NCBI GenBank assembly: GCA_964343305.1
Contig: CAYFJO010000595.1
Span: 1 to 6,104 of the forward strand
Length of the DNA stretch: 6,104 nucleotides
Direction: 5' to 3'
From: CAYFJO01 sp964343305
GTDB lineage: Bacteria > Planctomycetota > Planctomycetia > Pirellulales > Pirellulaceae
In this document: one piece after another, positions 1 through 5,937 of the stretch
Position numbering within the stretch: position 1 is the stretch's first letter
Layout: the number at the start of each line of letters is the position of its first letter
Translations under genes and position numbers: made by a program
The notes under the pieces: model-generated
What the model was told of the DNA's origin: nothing
Seen by the model: the letters and a program-made list of their open reading frames with translations, nothing else
Databases searched by the model: none

Positions 1-38
1 CTGTTTTTTCGACTACCCATATTCGTTAGTTGGTTTGA

Positions 39-344
39 GGCGAAGCCTCGCTAGATTCAAGCCGGCAGGTGTTGAATGATCATCCGATCAACTCCGCCGC
101 TTTCAGTTCAGATAGTAAATAGGCTGTTACCGGCGACGACGAAAACATCGTGAAGATTTGGGACGTTGAAACGCTGAAGAATGTCTATTTACTCAAACGT
201 TACGTCTGCCGGGCTCCAGGAGTTGCAAACGATGATCAAATGTCCAATCAGTTGGTTGCCAAACTAGACCGGCTTGTTGCAACGCAGCCGAGACTCGTTG
301 TCCTTGTTAGCCAGCCAATCTACTTTAGCGCTGGAATGAAATAA
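39..344 (+). pseudogene. WD40-repeat protein remnant with in-frame TAG
   Basis: One frame reads as a WD40 blade: a segment containing NDHPINSAAFSSDSK, then a TAG at 120-122, then AVTGDDENIVKIWDVETLK. This follows the usual WD40 layout (H...V..AFSPDG..L.TGS.D..V.IWD), so the stop falls where a blade normally has a hydrophobic residue. Upstream the same frame is closed by TGA at 36-38. Downstream it runs open to the stop at 342-344, but after about residue KNVYLL the sequence no longer resembles a WD40 repeat. A GTG at 150 could start a 64-aa peptide, but it lies inside the blade and is an unlikely true start. WD40 blades form beta-propeller scaffolds for protein interaction and are abundant in planctomycetes. 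I read this as debris of a larger gene. A sequencing error at TAG cannot be excluded, but the lack of neighbouring blades argues for decay. Confidence 0.6.
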
Positions 345-441
345 CGGTTGAAAATACCAATGGGTGAGTGAATGTCCAATACAATCGGCGGACCTCTTTT
401 ATCGTGCTGCTTGGTCACTCCATTTCCAACTGAAGCAAAGC

Positions 442-831
442 ATGAAGACAAGACTGATCCGAGTCGCAGTCGCATCGCTTACGGTTCTTGTGGTAATTTT
501 GTCGCTCGTCTTTGAAAATGTAGTACCAATTCATTATCGCGGCAGCGACTCCAATGAGGTGTGGACAACTTATTATGGCGATCGGTATCACATTGTAGAC
601 GTTAAAGGCTGGCCTTTTTCCTATCAGTGCCGCGACGAAACACTTGGATCTTGGAGTCGTTGGGACTCAGAGTATTGGCCAACAGACAAGTTGCACAAGG
701 AAGGTTTTCACCCCAGCCATCTTGCCGCAAATGTGCTCGTTGGCATATTCATGGTTGTGTGTGTCGCGGCCGTAATGGAGTCTTGGCGTAAGAAGATTCG
801 ACCAATTCGTTTAAACACCTTACCGCGTTGA
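442..831 (+). CDS. small membrane protein with two predicted transmembrane helices
   Basis: This is a 129-aa hypothetical protein. The chosen start is ATG 442, because it puts a basic MKTRLIR directly before a hydrophobic helix (about residues 6-23, VAVASLTVLVVILSLVF). The same frame can be extended back to GTG 364, but those 26 residues look uncharacteristic and have no clear Shine-Dalgarno. A middle section of about 70 residues is rich in aromatic residues (YYGDRYHIVDVKGWPFSY...WSRWDSEYW) and is probably exported. It is followed by a second helix (about 93-112, LAANVLVGIFMVVCVAAVME) and a basic tail, SWRKKIRPIRLNTLPR. The layout of helix, ~70-residue loop with GWP, helix and basic tail resembles small planctomycete membrane proteins I know only as hypothetical. 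Its stop (829-831) overlaps the TTG start of the next frame by two bases. The final residues may be a product of rearrangement, because LRR homology in another frame begins at about 810. No function is assigned. Confidence 0.55.
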   Translation: MKTRLIRVAVASLTVLVVILSLVFENVVPIHYRGSDSNEVWTTYYGDRYHIVDVKGWPFSYQCRDETLGSWSRWDSEYWPTDKLHKEGFHPSHLAANVLVGIFMVVCVAAVMESWRKKIRPIRLNTLPR

Positions 832-1904
832 AATCCATCAATTTGTTCGGCACTAGCGTCACAGACGCGGGGTTACGCAACCTCCACAACATTAGGGGAT
901 TAGAATACATCAACCTCTTTCAATCGGGTGTGACAACCGATGGGGCAGAGCAACTAAAGGAGAGATTCCCCAATGTGCGAATCCTGCATCGAGAATCGGC
1001 CAGAATCTCACCTGTGAAATACCTTTTGTCGAATAGTTTGAAGCCAGTTCCCAAAGCTGTAATATCCACTATGGGGGGGAAAATGGATGTCGCATTGGGC
1101 ATCCTGACGGATCACTTTGCCTTTTGCCAAACAATGCCCCTAAACGAGTTTGTCTCCGTTTCTGAAGAGCTGCAATCAAACGGATATCGGCCAATTCGAT
1201 GTCGACCATTTGCTACTTCTGAAGACGTTCACGTTGCGGCGATTTGGATACGGGATGGACTGCAATGGGAAATGCTTGTCGGCAAGTCCGCTGATGAAAT
1301 CAAGAAAAAGGATGGTGAGCTTCAGAAACTGGGGCTCAGACCGATAGACGTCGCTGGATATGTCTCCGAAGGTGAGAAGTACTGTGCGCTTTGGGCCCAA
1401 CGTCGTGCCAAGGGAACCTCATGGGAGATCTTAGTTGGTAACCAGAATCAAGAGTATTTAGCTAACTGGAAGAGACTATCGCCCAAAAGCAACCTGACAA
1501 CCTATCAACAGGTTTTTCCAGATTACGAAAGACGTGTAACACAGGTTTGGTTTACATCAGGTCCACCGGAATGGTGGGTAACGTTCTGGGGCAACGGAGG
1601 AACTGAGTATGAGAAACGGATTCCCCATCGCAAATTACAGATCGATATCAACGTGACGCGATGTCCCGTCGACGGAGGTTACTTGCCACGTTATTCTGGC
1701 GTTTGGATGAACTATCCAGCAATTCAATCGGTTGAATCTCACGGGTTGCCGCCGATTAAACATCTTGAGTGGTGTCGAATACAGGCGTCGAACGGTTATA
1801 CGCCAGTAGCAATTTCGGTCGCGGGTATTCGTAAAGAAGAACCGTTGGTAACAGCTTCGGTTTGGCATCGGCTGTTAAAGTCAGCAGACGCCCGAAAACC
1901 ATGA
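828..1904 (+). CDS. chimeric LRR-tail / BTRD1-like repeat protein, probably truncated
   Basis: This is a 358-aa frame. Residues 1-54 are about two leucine-rich repeats of planctomycete type (SINLFGTSVTDAGLRNL, then EYINLFQSGVTTDGAEQL), ending in FPNVRIL, the usual LRR terminus. LRR sequence continues upstream of TTG 828 as FKHLTALK, back to a stop at 789, so TTG is not the ancestral start and the 5' part has been lost. Residues 105-350 contain repeats resembling Bacterial Tandem Repeat Domain 1 (polyglycine-hydrolase-like repeat): NGYRPIRCRPF...HVAAIWIRDG (118-144), GLRPIDVAGY...YCALWAQR (169-192), a degenerate unit around VTRCPVDGGYLPRYSGVWMN (276-295), and NGYTPVAISVAG...TASVWHR (322-348). 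In planctomycetes such repeats are often C-terminal parts of protein kinases or SUMF1-like enzymes. No catalytic domain is present. It could be a coupled second gene (TTG overlapping the previous TGA), but I favour a fused remnant. Confidence 0.5.
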   Translation: MKSINLFGTSVTDAGLRNLHNIRGLEYINLFQSGVTTDGAEQLKERFPNVRILHRESARISPVKYLLSNSLKPVPKAVISTMGGKMDVALGILTDHFAFCQTMPLNEFVSVSEELQSNGYRPIRCRPFATSEDVHVAAIWIRDGLQWEMLVGKSADEIKKKDGELQKLGLRPIDVAGYVSEGEKYCALWAQRRAKGTSWEILVGNQNQEYLANWKRLSPKSNLTTYQQVFPDYERRVTQVWFTSGPPEWWVTFWGNGGTEYEKRIPHRKLQIDINVTRCPVDGGYLPRYSGVWMNYPAIQSVESHGLPPIKHLEWCRIQASNGYTPVAISVAGIRKEEPLVTASVWHRLLKSADARKP

Positions 1905-2248
1905 GTAGACAACTAGGAGGGAGATGGTAATGACGAACAATTGAAGGAACTGAAACGTCTGGACAAAAGCATGTAGAAGTATTTTGCAACACATGCAGCG
2001 CGACGTTTGGACGTGCGCCGCTCACGTTGCCGCGACTTTGGCGCCAAACGGAGAGCGTACAAGACAAGCAAAGGCTTGTCAGACACACGCTCCGCACCGC
2101 GCGTCCAGACCTTGATGCCATCAGATGCTTTCAAGATTAGTTCGCGCGAAGGCACTTTCACAATTGTCAAGCCTGTAAGAAATCTTGTGTCAGCTAGCAG
2201 AAATTGGTAGAAACCTTTCCTTTTTTTTCTAACACAGGAGACCGAAGC
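1905..2248. other. stretch without a convincing gene
   Basis: An excellent Shine-Dalgarno, AGGAGG (1915-1920), precedes ATG 1930 by 9 bases, but that frame closes after four codons (MTNN). One plus frame is open from 1917 to 2210 except for TAG at 1974-1976. I do not recognise its product, and it may be chance. A perfect 7-bp hairpin, GACAAGC-AAAG-GCTTGTC, lies at 2063-2080 with no T-tract after it. A run of eight T bases ends at about 2229, just ahead of the IS256 transposase start. The left inverted repeat of that IS256-type element should lie somewhere in about 2165-2248, but it cannot be fixed because its partner is outside the window. Confidence 0.5.
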
Positions 2249-2332
2249 ATGGACGCTTCTTTGCAAGACCGCGCAGAACAATTGGCCCGTGAAATGGCAA
2301 GCCAGGCTGATGCGGCGGCGCGAATTCTCTGA
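2249..2332 (+). pseudogene. IS256-family transposase, 5' fragment interrupted by the transposon
   Basis: ATG 2249 is preceded by a good Shine-Dalgarno (AGGAGA, 2236-2241, 7 bases before the start codon). It opens MDASLQDRAEQLAREMASQA, an N-terminus of the type seen in IS256/Mutator transposases. The authentic part stops at 2310. From 2311 the frame runs into the transposon's left terminal repeat, adds DAAARIL and ends at TGA 2330-2332, leaving a 27-aa dead product. The rest of the gene resumes at 6051 on the far side of the element. The DDE catalytic region lies beyond the window, so family identity rests on this N-terminus plus the DLNSLMRLMMKSA motif of the 3' piece. It was probably an intact IS before the insertion. 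Confidence 0.8.
2306..2310 (+). repeat. target-site duplication, left copy (GCTGA)
   Basis: GCTGA directly abuts the left terminal repeat. An identical copy lies at 6051-6055 directly after the right terminal repeat. The next base differs on both sides, so the duplication is exactly 5 bp, as in Tn7-, Mu- and Tn5053-type transposition. Collapsing it to one copy restores the interrupted IS256 reading frame. Confidence 0.9.
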
Positions 2333-2336
2333 CTGG
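2311..2336 (+). repeat. left terminal inverted repeat
   Basis: It begins TGCGGCGGC, then has a diverged trinucleotide, then AATT, and ends TGACTGG. The reverse complement of 6024-6050 begins with the same nine bases, has AATT at the same offset and ends TGGACTGG, with one base of length difference. This is the expected recognition end for the DDE transposase at 3261-4829. It ends in the TG dinucleotide common to this integrase superfamily. Confidence 0.88.
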
Positions 2337-2543
2337 AATAACCGGCGATCGACTTGGATTATTTGCCCCCGCCCTATCCCGCCAGTATCCCGCTCTTCAC
2401 CCCGCTTCGGTAGATTGCATCTAGAACCCCGCCTCTTTTTTCCCGATTTGAATTCGATGTTCGATCGAGCGCAACAAAAAAGGAGCGAGGCCCCATCGTG
2501 AATTAGAACCTGGCTCTCAAAATCATCATGCGCTAGGAGCATC
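2337..2543 (+). promoter_or_regulatory. left-end leader of the transposon
   Basis: About 200 bases separate the left terminal repeat from the first gene. No coding sequence is convincing here. Expected contents are transposase-binding sites and the promoter for the rightward genes, but I could not pick out a credible -35/-10 pair. The motif GACTGGAATAA (2331-2341) recurs as GACTTGGATTA exactly 20 bases later (2351-2361), which may be spaced transposase sites. A 10-bp direct repeat, CATCGTGAAT, occurs at 2494-2503 and again over the start codon of the first gene (2540-2549). The first copy also follows an AGGAG but gives only GTG-AAT-TAG. Confidence 0.35.
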
Positions 2544-2798
2544 GTGAATCTGGCGGAAGAAATCAAGCAACATAATGCGGCCGTGCAGCGGAATTGTCGA
2601 GATCGAGTCTGCTATCGGACCGTTTGTGCCGCCTGCGGGAAGAATGCACCCTTCGCGCCCCATCAGGTGCGTCCTCGCAACTTGCGGTACATCGTTCGAA
2701 ACAGCGTGGTTTGCGTCGTGATTTGGCTGGCTCGTTGGCGCTGTCGCGGCTGCGGTCGGACGTTTACCGACTATCCCGACTTTCGTCTTGCCGTATAA
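2544..2798 (+). CDS. zinc-ribbon protein, DUF6431-like, N-terminal part (frame 1 of 2)
   Basis: This 84-aa product starts at GTG 2544 behind AGGAG (2535-2539, a short 4-base spacer). Two cysteine pairs are visible, C28-x2-C31 and C67-x2-C70 (CRGCGRTFTDY), which is a zinc ribbon of the kind found in small DNA-binding proteins of transposons. The segment between them is basic with a hydrophobic core (RPRNLRYIVRN...WLARWR). The frame ends LAV-stop at 2798. One base away, the neighbouring frame continues as LPYKRFA, the natural continuation after FTDYPDFR, so the two frames probably encode one protein of about 220 aa. I call it DUF6431-like from memory of similar proteins beside planctomycete transposases. 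The family name is less certain than the zinc ribbon. A likely role is DNA binding at the ends or targets of the element (inference). Confidence 0.6.
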   Translation: MNLAEEIKQHNAAVQRNCRDRVCYRTVCAACGKNAPFAPHQVRPRNLRYIVRNSVVCVVIWLARWRCRGCGRTFTDYPDFRLAV

Positions 2799-3207
2799 AC
2801 GCTTTGCGGCGCCCGACCTGTTATCCCGGGCCACGGAGTTCCTCGAAAAGGCACACACGAGCTATCGCCAGTCGGTCCAACACGCGCGGTGCCGGATTGG
2901 TTATGAGGTTGCCGACCCCACGGCGCATCAGCCGGTTGTCGATCACAGCCTTCTGTGGCGGCTGGTCGGTTGGCTGGGCATGCTGACGATCTCGCTCGAC
3001 AAAGCGCGCGAGATGATTTTGCAAAGCAATCCGAACTCGCTTTGTCATCGCACCGAGGGTCACGTTGATCCTCATAAAGCGCGCAGCGATTCGCGTCGGG
3101 CCACGTTGCTGGCGGCTCGGCAACTTCTGCGGATTATCCCCGAATGGGAGGAATGTTTCGGTGGTAAATTCTTCCCCCGATTCGCCACGAGGCCGGGCTT
3201 CGACTGA
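2788..3207 (+). CDS. DUF6431-like zinc-ribbon protein, C-terminal part (frame 2 of 2)
   Basis: This frame could start at TTG 2788 (MPYKRFAAPDLL...), overlapping the end of the previous frame by 11 bases, but it makes most sense as the +1 continuation of that protein. It encodes about 139 residues. A helical region (DLLSRATEFLEKAHTSYRQSVQ) is followed by a segment starting VDHSLLWRLVGWLGML that could be a helix-turn-helix (SLLWRLVGWLG resembles the recognition part of transposon HTH proteins; weak evidence), and then an Arg-rich tail (ARSDSRRATLLAARQLLRIIPEWEE). There are no further cysteine pairs. Codon use is GC-rich like the downstream transposase. The gene ends 53 bases before the transposase start. 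It is either a decayed copy, a translationally coupled second gene, or expressed by +1 frameshifting at CTT-G (about 2787-2790). Confidence 0.55.
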   Translation: MPYKRFAAPDLLSRATEFLEKAHTSYRQSVQHARCRIGYEVADPTAHQPVVDHSLLWRLVGWLGMLTISLDKAREMILQSNPNSLCHRTEGHVDPHKARSDSRRATLLAARQLLRIIPEWEECFGGKFFPRFATRPGFD

Positions 3208-3260
3208 CCTATCTTGAGGCTTCCTGAAAACGCACGAGCGAACCATGGGAGTCAAGAGAG

Positions 3261-4829
3261 ATGAGTCGTAACGAAGATGACTGGACCGTGTTTTGGTGCT
3301 CGCTGCTCGGACCGATCCTGCTGGACGAAGTCGATCCAGGAGAGCGCAGACGGTTTCTCCAGGAATTGAGCCAGCGGGAAGTATTGCTCCCCAATGGACG
3401 ACGCAAGCGCATCTCGCTTTCCACGCTGCGGCGCAAAGTTCGCCAGTTTCGCCAGCAGAAAGTGGCCGGACTGCGCCGCAAGGCGCGTAAGGATCGAGGG
3501 CAATCGCGAAAGCAGCGCGAAGCGATGATTGCTCGCGCCATCGAGCTGAAACGTGAGCAACCGCGCCGCAGCCCCCGGGCCATCAATCGGTTTCTGGAAG
3601 CGGAATTTGGCCGCACGATTCCCAAGTCGACCCTCAACCGGCATTTGCACCAGGCAGGTGCGACGCGCCGCAAGCTGGGAGTGGACCCAAAGAAGATTCG
3701 CTGCCGTTGGACGCGCGAGCAGGCGAACGCCTTGTGGGTCGGCGATTTTTCCGAAGGCCCGAAAGTGTTTCACCAGCAGCGGGCCATCAAGACGCACCTG
3801 TCGATCTGGATTGATTGTCATAGCCGCTACGTGGTCGAAGGACGGTATTACTTCCGCGAGAATCTTGACATTCTGATCGATTCGTTGCTCCGCGCTTGGG
3901 GAAGTCACGGGGCCAGCCGCGAGTTATACGTCGACAACGCGAAGGTCTATCACGCCAAGGCCCTCACGCTGGCCACGACCGAGTTGAACATCGCTCTGCT
4001 GCACCGGCCGCCACGCGATCCTCCGGCGGGCGGCATCATCGAACGAGTCATCCAAACGGCCCAGCACCAGTTCGAAGCGGAAGTCCGCGCCGGCAAGATC
4101 CTCACACTGGAGGATCTCAACCGGTACTTCCAAGCCTGGCTACACGCCGACTATCACCTTCAGCTGCATAGCCAGACCGGCCAAACCCCCAAAGCCCGCT
4201 TCGAGGAGCAGACGCGTTTTCGCCGCCACGTGAAGCTGAGTGACGTGCTGGAGTTCTTCGGTGTCCAGGAGCGGCGCAAGGTCCACGATGACTACTGCGA
4301 CGTGCAAGTCGACAATCGGTACTTTGCCGTGGACGTTAAGCTGCGCGGCGACCAGGTCATGGTCCGCTACGATCCGTTCTCGACCATGGACGAAGTGCGC
4401 ATCTACTCGCTGCGTGGTGAGTTCCTGGCGGTGGCCAAACGTTACCAGCGCGAGAAAGGCGCCCATCCATCGCAGTCGCCGAGCGAACCACAAACACCGC
4501 TGGACCATGACTATCTGAAACTGTTGGAAGAGAAGCACCGCCAACAACAAGAGCAACAATCGCAGCGCGGCATTGACTATCACGCGGCTGGGCAAAGTCA
4601 CTTGTGGCCCTTTGCCTCTTTCGCCGCGACGTTCGCCAAGCTGCTGGGGCGCAAGGGCGGTGTCTCCGCGCTCTCGACCCAAGAGATGGAACTGCTCAGC
4701 GGCGTGCATCAGCGCCACGGGCGGATCACCCGGCGGTTGCTCGAAGAGGCCTTCGAGCAATCGGATCCCAAGACGATTGCTGTCATTGTTTTTCACTTAC
4801 AGAACCTACTTCACGAAAGGAACTCTTGA
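3261..4829 (+). CDS. DD(35)E transposase, TniA/TnsB/Mu-like (rve integrase core)
   Basis: This 522-aa enzyme is the expected strand-transferase of the element, cutting the 3' ends and joining them to target DNA. Start ATG 3261 has a purine-rich AGAGAG just upstream. Residues 45-135 are basic and helical and carry HTH-like units (ISLSTLRRKVRQFR and SPRAINRFLEAEFG...KSTLNRHLHQAG), probably for end binding. The rve catalytic core spans about 150-275 with D162 (WVGDFSEG), D225 (YVDNAKVYH) and E261 (GGIIERVIQTAQ). D225 and E261 are separated by 35 residues, so the DD(35)E triad is complete. Residues about 320-395 resemble the Mu-type C-terminal beta-barrel (VQVDNRYFAVDVKLRGDQV). A Gln-rich linker (428-436) leads to a helical tail, which in TnsB-type proteins contacts the ATPase; that is inference here. 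Its stop TGA overlaps the ATPase ATG by one base, indicating translational coupling. The protein looks intact and active. Confidence 0.9.
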   Translation: MSRNEDDWTVFWCSLLGPILLDEVDPGERRRFLQELSQREVLLPNGRRKRISLSTLRRKVRQFRQQKVAGLRRKARKDRGQSRKQREAMIARAIELKREQPRRSPRAINRFLEAEFGRTIPKSTLNRHLHQAGATRRKLGVDPKKIRCRWTREQANALWVGDFSEGPKVFHQQRAIKTHLSIWIDCHSRYVVEGRYYFRENLDILIDSLLRAWGSHGASRELYVDNAKVYHAKALTLATTELNIALLHRPPRDPPAGGIIERVIQTAQHQFEAEVRAGKILTLEDLNRYFQAWLHADYHLQLHSQTGQTPKARFEEQTRFRRHVKLSDVLEFFGVQERRKVHDDYCDVQVDNRYFAVDVKLRGDQVMVRYDPFSTMDEVRIYSLRGEFLAVAKRYQREKGAHPSQSPSEPQTPLDHDYLKLLEEKHRQQQEQQSQRGIDYHAAGQSHLWPFASFAATFAKLLGRKGGVSALSTQEMELLSGVHQRHGRITRRLLEEAFEQSDPKTIAVIVFHLQNLLHERNS

Positions 4830-5617
4830 TGTACCAAGAACATTTCAAAATGAAACGCCAACCGTTTTGTGAACACCCGGCCGTTGATTCCCTGTGGGTC
4901 GACACACGGATGAAAGAAGCGACCGCGCGGCTGACGCACCTGGTCGACCAGGCCGCCTTGGGACTGGTCACCGGCCCCAGTGGCGCCGGTAAGAGTGCGC
5001 TGCTGAAGTACTTTCTGGCCCATTTGCCACAACGCTGCGAAGCGGTCTACTGCCATCTCACGCATCTTCCCGCCGCTGGCGTGCTGAAGATGCTCGTGTC
5101 CCGCCTCGGTGAAGTACCGCGGCGCGGCAAGGATCGTCTCTTTGAACAAATCTTTCAAGCGGCCCAGCGTGCCGAAGGGACCTTGCTGCTGGTGTTGGAT
5201 GAAGCCCATCTGTTGGATGGCGAGGCGCTAACCGACTTGCGGCTGCTGGTCAGTTCCGCCGTGGACACCGCGCCGCCGCTGAAAATCCTGCTGGTGGGAC
5301 AACCTTCGCTTCGCGCCGTCTTGAAGCGCTCGCAGCACGTCGATCTGCTGCACCGCATCAACGTCCAATATCAACTGCGAGCCCTGACCAAGGAACAGAC
5401 CTCACGTTACATCGACATCCAAATGAAACAGGCGGGGGGACCCGAAGATGTTTTCGACACGTCGGTCAAGGAGTTGATCCACGACTTCACCGGTGGCATT
5501 CCGCGTCAGATCAACAACTTGGCCACCGGGTGTTTGATTCAAGCCGCCGCCACGGGCGTGATGCGCATCGACGACGCCTTGTTCGGGCAAACCACGGCGG
5601 AGTTCCAATTGTCGTAG
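4829..5617 (+). CDS. AAA+ ATPase, ExeA/TniB/TnsC-like transposition regulator
   Basis: This 262-aa protein begins MYQEHFKMKRQPF. The opening YxxHF.....PF is typical of ExeA-type ATPases. Walker A is GPSGAGKS (49-56, K55), and Walker B is LLLVLDEAHLL (119-129, D124/E125). A sensor-1-like segment, LLVGQPSL, lies at 154-161, a possible arginine finger at R176 (LLHRIN), and a sensor-2 motif, GGIPRQIN, at 222-229. In TniB and TnsC relatives this ATPase assembles on target DNA and activates the transposase, giving target selection and immunity. By context it should do so here. ATG 4829 was chosen because it follows AAAGGA at good spacing, matches the family N-terminus and overlaps the transposase stop. 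The frame also extends upstream to 4604, but that part lies inside the transposase gene. IstB of IS21 is an alternative relative, but the ExeA-like N-terminus and sensor 2 favour the TniB/ExeA side. Confidence 0.88.
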   Translation: MYQEHFKMKRQPFCEHPAVDSLWVDTRMKEATARLTHLVDQAALGLVTGPSGAGKSALLKYFLAHLPQRCEAVYCHLTHLPAAGVLKMLVSRLGEVPRRGKDRLFEQIFQAAQRAEGTLLLVLDEAHLLDGEALTDLRLLVSSAVDTAPPLKILLVGQPSLRAVLKRSQHVDLLHRINVQYQLRALTKEQTSRYIDIQMKQAGGPEDVFDTSVKELIHDFTGGIPRQINNLATGCLIQAAATGVMRIDDALFGQTTAEFQLS

Positions 5618-5626
5618 GAGATTGCC

Positions 5627-5917
5627 ATGCCATCCAAACAATACGATGATGCGTTGCTGCGGCAGCTCCGCAACGAGATTCCGATCGACCACTTGATCGA
5701 GCATCTGCGTTGGCCCTGCCGGCGCCGCGATGGCCAGTTCGTCTTCGTCTGCCCGCGTTGTGGTGAATCCCGGTCAGACGTCAACCCCGATACCAACCTC
5801 GCTCGCTGTTTCTGCTGCGAGACGAACTTCAACCCCATCGACTTCACGATGTGCGCTCGTCAATGGGAATTCGTCGAGACGGTTGAATTCCTCAAACCGC
5901 TCTTACGACCGGGGTAG
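5627..5917 (+). CDS. stand-alone CHC2-like (DnaG-type) zinc-finger protein
   Basis: This 96-aa protein has ATG 5627 behind TAGGAG (5615-5620), which overlaps the ATPase stop, so it is the last gene of the operon. Residues 18-30 (IPIDHLIEHLRWP) and the core CPRCG (42-46) ... ARCFCC (59-64) ... NPIDF (69-73) follow the plan of the primase CHC2 domain (I..hL...G......CP.H....S......CF.C...GD.I.F). Zinc ligands are probably C42, C45, C61 and C64. DnaG uses C-x2-H, so here the second ligand is Cys. No TOPRIM or helicase-binding domain is attached, so it cannot be a primase on its own. In DnaG this domain recognises single-stranded template DNA. In this transposon it may bind DNA at the ends or target, or link the machinery to replication; that role is inference. 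The CHC2-like assignment itself is moderately strong. Confidence 0.75.
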   Translation: MPSKQYDDALLRQLRNEIPIDHLIEHLRWPCRRRDGQFVFVCPRCGESRSDVNPDTNLARCFCCETNFNPIDFTMCARQWEFVETVEFLKPLLRPG

Positions 5918-5937
5918 TCCGCCAAACAGCGACGCAC

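Noticed and set aside
71..92. imperfect palindrome GTTGA...TCAAC with central TGATCA
   Set aside because: It falls within the WD40-coding remnant, where it is explained by codons (LNDHPIN). No promoter or target gene is next to it.
2214..2230. T-run as a terminator
   Set aside because: No stable GC-rich hairpin precedes it. It lies in the leader of the IS256 transposase.
2165..2248. left inverted repeat of the IS256-type element (GTAAGAAATCTTGTGTCAGC at about 2175)
   Set aside because: The right end is outside the window, so no pairing can be shown. Position alone is not enough.
1913..2566. 217-aa open frame on the minus strand
   Set aside because: It runs across the IS256 gene start, the target duplication and the transposon's left end, three pieces of different origin, and shows no recognisable domain. 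It cannot be an old gene.
2594..2986. 130-aa Arg/Ser-rich frame overlapping the zinc-ribbon gene
   Set aside because: Composition (runs of R, S, P) is typical of a frame-shadow of GC-rich coding sequence. The other frames carry the paired cysteines and the LPYKRFA continuation.
4140..4796. 218-aa open frame on the minus strand, and a similar one at 3252-3908
   Set aside because: Both lie wholly antisense to the intact transposase gene, whose catalytic motifs are clear. Such long antisense frames are usual in GC-rich coding DNA.
4604..4828. 75-residue N-terminal extension of the ATPase
   Set aside because: It overlaps the transposase C-terminus, is low-complexity in character, and the family N-terminus (MYQEHF...PF) with its own ribosome binding site begins at 4829.
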